Source: Megascapheus bottae
Taxonomy: Eukaryota; Chordata; Mammalia; Rodentia; Geomyidae
NCBI GenBank assembly: GCA_024803745.1
Contig: JANJXV010000014.1
Coordinates: forward strand, 849,001-913,000
Direction: 5' to 3'
Length of the DNA: 64,000 nucleotides
Within the stretch, counting starts at the first letter, position 1, and each line of letters opens with the position of its first letter. The notes below the pieces were generated by a model. The model was not told the origin of the DNA, searched no databases, and saw only the letters and a program-made list of their open reading frames with translations. The position numbers and the translations under genes were made by a program. Of the stretch, positions 56,913-64,000 are shown piece by piece.

Positions 56913-57102
56913 GGCTGGGAGGGTAGCCTAGTGGTAGAGTGCTTGCCTAGCATGCATGAAACCACGGGTTCAATTCCTTAGTACCATATACACACAAAAA
57001 AGCTGGAAGTAGTGCTGTGGCTCGAATAGTAAAGTGCTAGCCTTGAGAAAGCTCAAGTACAGTGCCCATGCCCTGAGTTCAAGATCCAGAAATGGCAAAA
57101 AA
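56913..57102 (+). mobile_element. IDL-Geo SINE with TSD
   Basis: Full length. Flanks aaaaattgctg (56902-56912) and aaaaattactg (57103-57113) differ at one base. Confidence 0.92.
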
Positions 57103-57438
57103 AAAAATTACTGAGAGTTCCAAGGGCTTTTACTTATGTCAGATATAACTATTGATATCAAAAAGATACATTCATTAATTTATTTAAAGTGATGTTAGTG
57201 TAAATAATGTTTTTAATGAAAAAATATAGTTTCATATTTCTGCAAATGTCCTTAATTTCTGGCATAATAAAAGAGAGCTGGCTGCTATTATCTTTTTCTG
57301 CGTTCAACTTGTTATCATATGCTATTTGGCTAAAGCATATTTAAAGAAAACCCAGCCTCACATACTGACATAATAAAACAGAGGAAGAATTCATGAATAC
57401 AATTAAAGTATCTCTAATGTCCCGCAGTTCAAAAACAC

Positions 57439-57602
57439 TACTGGCCAAAGAAGGCACTGATCCTGGGGACCTGAACTACTTAGAACAAGCATTTCCCATC
57501 CCTGGTAATGTAGTTTTCTGTACTGGCCAAAGAAGGCACTGATCCTGGGGACCTGAACTAGTAAGAACAAGCATTTCCCATCCCTAGTAATGTAGTTTTT
57601 TG
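57439..57602. repeat. 82-bp tandem duplication, two units about 95% identical
   Basis: Unit 1 (57439-57520) and unit 2 (57521-57602) both begin tactggccaaagaaggcact and end in tgtagtttt-type sequence, with about four substitutions. Non-repetitive source sequence, recent direct duplication. Confidence 0.95.
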
Positions 57603-58228
57603 AACTTTAAATACTAAGTCAGAGTCTATGGATTCCATGAGTTACAAAGATGGTTTGTTTTTAATTACATCCATAGTATGAACAAAATTTAGTTTCCTTT
57701 TTCTTAATAATTGAGAAAGAGTACTAATATAAATAGACCATATTATAAAGTTTAAAATTCTATAGAGTAATAAATTGGATTACAATATTTTCCTTTAAGC
57801 TTTGATTATAGGTCATTTACATCAGCATCCGTAAAGAGCACACAAATTCAATAATTGAAAGAACTACATGATTTTTATTATATAGAAGTCTCATTTTTAA
57901 GTGCACTTTCAAAATCTCTGCAAAAAAAATTACAAACATCAAGTGGATCTTAATCACCATCTAAGTGGGAAATAGCATTTCTGGCAAGTAAAGTAAACTA
58001 CAGCTGTACTCAATTATATGAAGAGTTGTTCAGTGAAACTTTGGCAAGCAAGAATTTAAAAGTAGGCAGTAAATTCAGTGAAGTGTTAACTAGAAGACTA
58101 GTTATGGCATTCTCCTAAAATTCTGCTGTTGCTGCTTTAAGGGCTTCAAGGAACACATAATAATTAATATTGCATAGCAGTGAAGAATGATACAAGTAAA
58201 AAAGTCACTTCCCTTCTAGCTAGATGAC
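57603..58228. other. Unique AT-rich DNA
   Basis: No exon or repeat family recognised. Confidence 0.45.
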
Positions 58229-58230
58229 AT

Positions 58231-58425
58231 ATTTTTTTTGTCAGTCTTGGGCTTGAGCTCAGTGCATGAGCCCTGTCCTTGGACTTTCTCAAGGCTAGAG
58301 CTCTACCACTTGAGCCTCAGTACCACTTCCGGCTTTTTTCTACGTATGTGGTACCGAGGAATTGAACCTGGGTCTTCGTGCATGCTAGGCAAGCACACTA
58401 TCACTAGGCCAAATTCCTGGCCCTA
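58231..58425 (-). mobile_element. IDL-Geo SINE
   Basis: T tract, 'tgtcagtcttgggcttgagc', reverse right module and reverse head ending 'aggccaaattcctggccc'. A 62-codon frame on plus lies wholly in this antisense SINE. Confidence 0.94.
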
Positions 58426-58490
58426 GATAATAACATTTTACAGTAAAATATAGTAATAACTGTCCACCAATCCCCAAAGTAGCATTTTTT

Positions 58491-58606
58491 TCATGTAATT
58501 AATAGAAGGGTTACATTATACTTGCCAGGTAGAAGGTGCCTTACTTCACATACATTGATACCCTTTCTCATGTCTTGATCCCCATTTCCCTCCCCCCACC
58601 CCCACC
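58491..58606 (-). mobile_element. LINE-1 3'-UTR-type insertion, 116 bp, perfect TSD
   Basis: aagtagcatttttt flanks it at 58477-58490 and 58607-58620. The element is the reverse complement of the terminus seen at 24.5 kb ('taattaatagaagggttaca', 'attgataccctttctcatgt') and stops inside the G-rich tract (C-rich here, about 58582-58604). Confidence 0.92.
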
Positions 58607-58730
58607 AAGTAGCATTTTTTTTTTACAAAACAGAACATAGATTATTTATGGGAACAATCCATAAATTTTAACATATACAAAAATAAGACAATTTAAAGAA
58701 AAATCACATAATTCATATAAAAGTATTTGC

Positions 58731-58961
58731 GGCTGGGTGCAGTGGCTCACGCCTGTAATCCTAACTTACTCAGGAGCCTGAGATCTGAGGAGTGCAGTTC
58801 AAAGCCAGCCCAGGCACTAAAGTCTAAGGAGCTCATCTCCAATTAACCACCAGAAGTGGCACTGTGGCTCAAGGGGTAGGGCAGTAGCCTGTGGTGAAGA
58901 GCTCAGGGATAGCGTCCAGGCCCAGAGTTCAAGTACCATGACTGACACAAACACACACACA
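58731..58961 (+). mobile_element. B1-Geo SINE, full length with TSD
   Basis: aaaagtatttgc flanks it at 58719-58730 and 58962-58973, fixing the element's first base at 'ggctgggtgcagtggctcac', a clear 7SL/B1 start. Linker 'ctccaattaaccaccagaag' joins directly to the Geo module. This copy defines B1-Geo as one mobile unit. Confidence 0.95.
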
Positions 58962-59357
58962 AAAAGTATTTGCACTACAGTAAGAAATGTTTCTTTGTAT
59001 TTTCATTCCTAAGAGCCATTCATTTGGAAATAAGAAAAAATGTCAGGATAAAATATAGGGAAGAAAATTATTAAAATTTTAAGTAACTATGTTAAGTACT
59101 AAAAGAAATGAATTTCTGAATTTTATATAAAGCTCTGAGTGAATTCTCTTCTTGGCCTAAAATTTTCCCATTATTTCCATAGACTTCTCATTAGAAAAGC
59201 AATTTAAAAATAAGTTTTAACAAAACTAAAACACTGCAACTGGGTTAAAAACAGTTCTTTGAAAATTAGAAAGCAGCATAAGAACTCCAGGCTCCAAAGA
59301 AAAATATCAATAATGTCATTATAGATGTGAAAAAGTAGTTTTTAAAAATGGATAGTT

Positions 59358-59520
59358 TTAGCCCAGTATTCATGAAAACCCAGGTTTGATTCCTCGGTAC
59401 CACATACATAGAAAAAGCTGGAACTGGTGATGTGGCTCAAGTGGTGAAGTGCTGGCTTTGAGAAAGTGCAAGGACAGTGCTCAGACCCTGAGTTCAAGCC
59501 CAGGACTGACAAAAAAAAAA
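59358..59520 (+). mobile_element. IDL-Geo SINE, 5'-truncated
   Basis: Begins within the head ('tagcccagtattcatgaaaa'), so the A-box part is lost; right half complete, tail of 10 A. Confidence 0.9.
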
Positions 59521-59599
59521 TTGAGAATTTTAAAATGCAAAACAGCCAGCATTATTAAATGCAGCATTTTTAAAGCCAGCCTATAAAATTCACTCTATA

Positions 59600-59779
59600 G
59601 GGCCGGGAGTTTGGCCTAGTGGTAGAGTGCTTGCCTAGCATACACAAAGACCCAGGTTCAATTCCTTGGTACTACATACACAGAAAAAAGCCAGAAGTGG
59701 TGCTGAGGCTCAGGTAGTAGACTTCTAGCCTTGAGAAAAATCCAAGGACAGTAAGCCCAGGACTGGGGGAAAAAAAAAT
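59600..59779 (+). mobile_element. IDL-Geo SINE
   Basis: Head intact from 'gggccgggagtttggcctag'; the right half lacks its B-box end. Flanks near 'attcactctata' (59588-59599) and 'atcattctata' suggest a diverged TSD. Confidence 0.9.
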
Positions 59780-59803
59780 CATTCTATAAAAATCTAACTT
59801 TCA

Positions 59804-59990
59804 GGCCAAGAGTTTGGCCTAGTGGAAGAGTGCTTGTCTAGCATACACAAAGACCCAGGTTCGATTCCTGGGTACCATATATATAGAAAAGCTGGAATGT
59901 TGCTGTGGCTTGAATGGTAGAGGACTAGCCTTGAGAAATGCCCAAGGACCGTGCTGAGTTCAAGCCCAAGACTGGCAAAAAACAACAACA
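59804..59990 (+). mobile_element. IDL-Geo SINE
   Basis: Third same-strand copy within 650 bp. Head 'aggccaagagtttggcctag'; right half with 'gctgagttcaagcccaagac'; tail (CAA)n. Confidence 0.9.
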
Positions 59991-60497
59991 ATAACAACTA
60001 ACTCAATCACAAAAATAATAGTCATCATTTCCTGACCTTGAGATCTCTTACAAAAAATTCAATTGTATATGAATATATTTCTGTATACCTTTCCTGCCTG
60101 AATTGAGTATGAATTTTAGTCCGCTTTTTATAAACAATGATGCTTTTTTATTGGGAAAATTCACCAAAGATGGCAAGAGAAGTCAAGAATAGAACAGGAA
60201 AGGATAGGTGATAGCAAAGGACTAGTAGAAGTAGAAACCATTTTGGTGGAATATTAGCAAACATACAAGGACATGGAAGAAAGTAAGCAAGCCACTCACT
60301 GTACCATTAGTCAGAGACCCAGGCAAAAGAACTTGCCATAAGAAGACCTATAACTAAAGAGTCCTAGATATGGTGAAGAGGAAATAAAAAGGACTAAACA
60401 CAGGAAAATGACCTTTTGTTCCATTAATGCTCCTAATCAGACTCCTTGTCATACTTCTCAAAGACCAGAAACAGCCAACAATTTAGAAAGGAGATAT

Positions 60498-60689
60498 GGA
60501 CAGCCCAGTGGTAGAGTGCTTGCCTAGCATGCATGAGCCCTGGATTTGATTCCTCAGTACCATATAAACAGTAAATGCTGGAAATGGCACTGTGGCTCAA
60601 GTGGTAGAGTATTAGCCTTGAGCAAAAGAAGATCAGGGACAGTGCTCAGGACCTGAGTTCAAGCTCCAAGACTAGCAAAATTAAAAAGA
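60498..60689 (+). mobile_element. IDL-Geo SINE, older variant
   Basis: Head 'cagcccagtggtagagtgct' starts late. The right half contains 'gagcaaaagaagatcaggga', a longer form shared with the copy at 19.1 kb, unlike the 'gagaaagtccaagga' form of young copies. Confidence 0.9.
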
Positions 60690-60930
60690 AAGCTGGGCAT
60701 GGTGGCTCACACCTGTAATTCTAGTTACTCAAGAGGCTGAGATCTGAGGACTGAGGTTCAAAGGCAACCCAGGCACAAAAGAACCCGAGACTCTTAGCTC
60801 CAATTAATCCCTAAAAAATAGGAAGTGGAGCCAGTGGAGCTTGGCAAAGGGTAGTGTGGTAGTCTTGACCTGAAGAGCTCAGGGACAGTGCCTAGACCGA
60901 GTGTAAGCCCCATGACCCACAAAAAAAAAA
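60690..60930 (+). mobile_element. B1-Geo SINE
   Basis: Abuts the preceding SINE. 7SL head 'gctgggcatggtggctcaca' with 'ctgtaattctagttactcaa'; linker 'ctccaattaatccctaaaaa'; Geo module with a short insertion before 'ggtagtgtggtagtctt'; A tail. Confidence 0.92.
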
Positions 60931-60959
60931 GAGAGACACTATATTACACTATATTATAG

Positions 60960-61085
60960 AGACTACATACATACATATGTATATGGTGTCTGCTATATAG
61001 ACTATATATAGTCTCTATATAGTCTATTTAACCTCATATACAAAATATGTGAATTATTAATATATTATATATCATATATATATAT
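60960..61085. repeat. TA-rich low-complexity region with perfect palindrome
   Basis: Includes the 16-bp palindrome agactatatatagtct (60999-61014), a further imperfect copy just downstream, and TATATA runs near 61075. Confidence 0.85.
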
Positions 61086-61214
61086 ACCTCACATCATTTT
61101 CTCTATGAAGATACTGAACATATAATTGAATGCCTGAGATACAACTGAAATATTTACTAAATCTCTATAGGGATCTAAATATAAGTTACCCTTGGATAAC
61201 TGTTTTATTTACAA

Positions 61215-61495
61215 GATCTGGAACTTTGGAGTATTTTTCCCCCAAATTCACCTATTGAAATCTTAACCTCCAAAGTGATAGTATTGGGAGGCCTTTGGGA
61301 GGTAATTAGGTGTCGAGCTGCCTAGCTCTTATAAATGATATGAATGTCAATACAAAAGAGGCTCCAGAAATCTGCTATGCCCTTTCCACCATTATGAATA
61401 GAGAAAACCACAATGGTTTAGACAACTTGCCACTATTTTGCTCTTGAACTACCCAGCTTTCAGAACTAAGAGAAACAATTACAAATGCATAGTTA
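61215..61495 (+). mobile_element. MaLR-type LTR fossil
   Basis: 'cccccaaattcacctattga', 'aatcttaacctccaaagtga', 'gggaggcctttgggaggtaa', 'cttataaatgatatgaatg', 'aaaagaggctccagaaa', 'ccctttccaccattatga' and 'acccagctttcagaact' match the phrase order of MST/MLT1 LTRs. No internal region or second LTR recognised. Confidence 0.82.
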
Positions 61496-61563
61496 TAGTA
61501 ACAATCACTAGTAACTTCCAAAGAAGTACTTACTCATAAGCATCTTTAAAGTATTTGAATCAT

Positions 61564-61688
61564 GGGCCAGAAGCATGGCCTAAGTAGTAGAGTTCTTGCC
61601 TAACATACTCGATTCCTCAGTACCACATACACAGAGAGAAAAAAAAAAAGCCAGGAGTGGTTCTGTGGCTCAAGTGGTAGAGTACAAA
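61564..61688 (+). mobile_element. IDL-Geo SINE, right half cut short
   Basis: Head and linker, then only 'ctgtggctcaagtggtagag' of the right half before a short A run. Flanks aaagtatttgaatcat (61548-61563) and aaaatatttaaatcat (61689-61704) match at 14 of 16, so it inserted in this form. Confidence 0.88.
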
Positions 61689-61849
61689 AAAATATTTAAA
61701 TCATTTACAGGAGGTTAAATATTACCATAGTTAAGTTCATGAGAAGAAAGTACTTCATTATTTTTATTTTGAAATAAAAGTACTTTTAAATAAATATACT
61801 TTTCTGGAAAAAATTTGACTATCAATACATTTTTTTACAATATTTTCAG

Positions 61850-62028
61850 GGGCTGGAGTTTTGACTAGTGGTAGAGCATTTGCCTAGCGTGCACAATCCT
61901 TTGGTTCAATTCCTTGGTACTGCATACACTGAAAAAAAAAAAAAAAAAGCCAGGAGTAGCGCTGGCAGTGAGGAAAGCCCAAGGACAATGCTCAGGCCCT
62001 GAGTTCAAATCCCAGGACTGGCAAAAAA
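61850..62028 (+). mobile_element. IDL-Geo SINE with deletion
   Basis: Head 'ggggctggagttttgactag' and a 16-A linker; the first part of the right half is deleted ('gcgctggcagtgaggaaag'), the rest is intact. Confidence 0.88.
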
Positions 62029-62054
62029 AAATTCCTGTGATACAAAAAGAAGCT

Positions 62055-62150
62055 TTAATTCCCGTTTTATAGGCAAGGTAATTTACCTAAGGATACAGAG
62101 GCTGCGAAGCTGTAGGATAAGGCCTACTACTGTGAATCTCCTTGGCTATT
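62055..62150 (-). mobile_element. Possible MIR fossil
   Basis: 'cccgttttataggcaaggta', 'atttacctaaggatacagag' resembles reverse-complement MIR. Weak. Confidence 0.4.
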
Positions 62151-62469
62151 CCAGATTTATTGTCCATACTCCACTATGGTTTGTCTTTGTGGTATAGTTC
62201 TTTGAATTTGTTAGATATCTGTATTTGTCTCAGTATTTGTCTATAAGCTCTGAAAGTACAAAGCCTTGCAAAACTGATGGTTCCGTATTTGTAGATTAAA
62301 AAATGGTATATTTCTCTTTCAACAGAGATTTGAGGCTAAATGTTATAAGCCTGGAGAAATAAAGTAGTCATGTCTGGAACCAAACTTAGAACTAACCCCA
62401 TTTCTAAGATGAGCTTACAAATTAAAACATTACATCCACAAACCACTCTACAGATTCAATGCTTCTACA

Positions 62470-63036
62470 GTTTTTTGTTTGTTTTGTTTTTGTTTTCTTT
62501 TCTTTCTTTTTTTTCTTTTTTTTTTTTTTTGTGGGTCATGGGGCCTGAACTTGGCCTGGGCTCTGTACCTGAGCTCTTCAGCTCAAGGCTACTGTCCTGT
62601 CACAGGGTCTGGGTATTGTCCCTGAGCTCTTCAGCTCAAGGCTATCGACCTACACTAGATAGAGCCCAGACCGACTTCCCATTTTCCAGAGGTTAATTGG
62701 AGATGACTCTCAGGTCCAGCTGGGAGATTTGTCTAGTGGTCAGAGTGCGGTTTGCCTAGTGGTAAGAGTGCTTTCCTAGCATGCACAAAGACCTGGGTTC
62801 TATTCCTTGGTACCACATACATAGAATAAAGCCAGAAATGGTGCTGTGGCTCAAGTGATAGAGTTCTAGCCTTCAGAAAGCCCAAGGATAGTGCTCAGGA
62901 CGTGAGTTCAAGCCCCAGGACTGGCAACAAAAAAGTTTCCAGTCCTTTTGTACCTAGGCTGGCTTTGAACCACGATTCTCAGATCTCAGCCTCCTGAGTA
63001 GCTAGGATTACAAGCACGAGCCCCCACACCAGGCTT
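62470..63036 (-). mobile_element. B1-Geo SINE with 53-bp duplication, split by a nested SINE
   Basis: Left part 62470-62712 carries a long T-rich tail and a Geo module in which the segment at 62563 repeats at 62616. The right part, 62936-63036, is the reverse 7SL head ('cctcctgagtagctaggatt'). The two are one element interrupted by the plus-strand IDL-Geo at 62717-62935. Confidence 0.88.
62717..62935 (+). mobile_element. IDL-Geo SINE nested in a B1-Geo copy, duplicated A-box region
   Basis: The head contains two copies of the D-arm segment, 'tttgtctagtggtcagagtg' and 'tttgcctagtggtaagagtg'. The rest is standard, ending 'gccccaggactggc'. Flanks 'tctcaggtcc' and 'tttccagtcc' may be a diverged TSD. 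Confidence 0.9.
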
Positions 63037-63336
63037 TCTTCTACAGTTCCTGAAGTAAAACTTTTCAGTGCTCCTCTTTAGTTCTGTCTGGCTCCATTAT
63101 TTTTGAACAGTTTAATGGTTTTCCTATTTTAGTGCAAGTAATATCTGAACAAATCTGTACTTCTAACTCATAAATTCCCATAAAACTCTAAAGAATTAAC
63201 GATGTTAAATTTTTTGAGGTTCAAATTTATAAATGATTAAAGCATAAATAAAATTAACTTTCAAGCCATTAGTTGCAAAAAGAATTTAGAAGGCCTAAAA
63301 CCTAATTATATTAGCTAATACATACAACGAATTAAT

Positions 63337-63582
63337 CCGAGCCAGGCACCAGTGGTGCATGCTTATAATCCTAGCTACTCAGAAGACTGAGATCTGAGGA
63401 TCCCAGTTCAAAGCCAGCCTGGGCAGAATAATTCCCTGAGATATTTATCTCTAATAAACCACTCAGAGAAGGATGGAAGTAGCACTCTAGTTCAAGTAAT
63501 AGAGCATTAGCCTTGAGCACAAGAAGGTTCAGAAACAGCCCTTTAGCCCTAAGTTCAAGCCCCGGAATAGACAAAAAAAACT
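63337..63582 (+). mobile_element. B1-Geo SINE
   Basis: 'ttataatcctagctactcag', 'gatctgaggatcccagttca', linker 'ctctaataaaccactcagag', Geo module with the 'gagcacaagaaggttcaga' form, A tail. Confidence 0.9.
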
Positions 63583-63596
63583 TTTTTAATTATTCT

Positions 63597-63806
63597 GAAG
63601 CTAGGCATGCCTATAACCCTAGCTACTCTGCAGAATGTAGTCTAGACAAGCATAGTTGGAAGCAAGCCTGGGAACGATAATTTCCAAAATAACCAGCAAA
63701 AAGTCAGCTAGCATGGCTGAAGTGATAGAGCACCAGCAGAACAATCAAGATGAGTAAGACTCAAGGGCATGAGTTCAAGTCCCAGTAGTGACATAAACAA
63801 AAAAAA
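63597..63806 (+). mobile_element. Older 7SL-tRNA dimer SINE
   Basis: 'gctaggcatgcctataaccc' head and tRNA-like right half 'catggctgaagtgatagagc' to 'gagttcaagtcccagtagtg'. The right half contains 'agcagaacaatcaagatgag', close to the copy at 56.0 kb and distinct from Geo. Confidence 0.8.
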
Positions 63807-64000
63807 TCAAACACATAAGTTCTGCATTTCCATATCAGCAGTCAATGTTCATGAAGAGGGAGGGAAACTGGCATCTGTAGAACTCACTATTTACATGTTG
63901 CTAGAAAGGTCATGATCTAATATTTGGCTCTAAACCACATGGAGGTGAATTCATTTTACAATAAAATTCCTATAGCCTTACAGTTAAGTGGTCAGTAAAG

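Noticed and set aside
58238..58426. Short proteins sharing a WYRGIEPGS-type phrase at many sites
   Set aside because: All fall in reverse-oriented IDL-Geo SINEs; the shared peptide reflects the repeat, not a gene family.

Overview
This is an ordinary-looking stretch of mammalian nuclear DNA, AT-rich and dense in interspersed repeats. I found no host protein-coding exon, functional RNA gene, operon or CRISPR array. The best guide to the organism is its SINEs. About 25 copies have a tRNA-Ala/ID-like left half joined to a right half carrying its own tRNA-like A and B boxes. That arrangement matches the IDL-Geo SINE, which I recall as described from kangaroo rats, pocket mice and pocket gophers (Geomyoidea). 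A geomyoid rodent is therefore the most likely source. The genus cannot be fixed by eye.

Layout. 1-1,890: the reverse-transcriptase and C-terminal part of a dead minus-strand LINE-1 ORF2. 1.9-10.5 kb: mostly unique AT-rich DNA with an old 97-bp tandem duplication, an L2 fossil, a trimeric SINE and a 181-bp CT tract. 10.5-22.3 kb: dispersed SINEs, a U6 snRNA retropseudogene, MIR and L2 fossils, a CTCF-like site and a tail-to-tail SINE pair. 23.8-30.5 kb: five insertions of a LINE-1 3'-end sequence (polypurine/G-rich tract plus a conserved terminus), followed by a composite SINE with two left heads. 32-45 kb: SINEs, many with clear target-site duplications (TSDs), a MIR, and at 43.5 kb a fossil of a mariner/Tc1-type (DDE_3-like) transposase C-terminus. 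47.7-49.5 kb: a second 5'-truncated minus-strand LINE-1 with large microsatellites in its 3' region. 50-64 kb: the most SINE-dense part, with two MaLR LTR fossils, an 82-bp tandem duplication and nested SINE insertions.

The SINEs form a modular system. One tRNA-like right module ('Geo') occurs behind an ID/tRNA-Ala-like head (IDL-Geo) and behind a 7SL/B1-like head (called B1-Geo here), and once with neither. Several B1-Geo copies share a 53-bp internal duplication, which suggests a subfamily. An older trimeric type (7SL-7SL-tRNA) is also present. A-tails and TSDs of 10-17 bp fit LINE-1-driven target-primed insertion.

The whole window could be intergenic or lie inside a large intron; no exon is visible to decide. 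Repeat boundaries are by eye and generally good to about 10 bp, and to the base only where a TSD is given.
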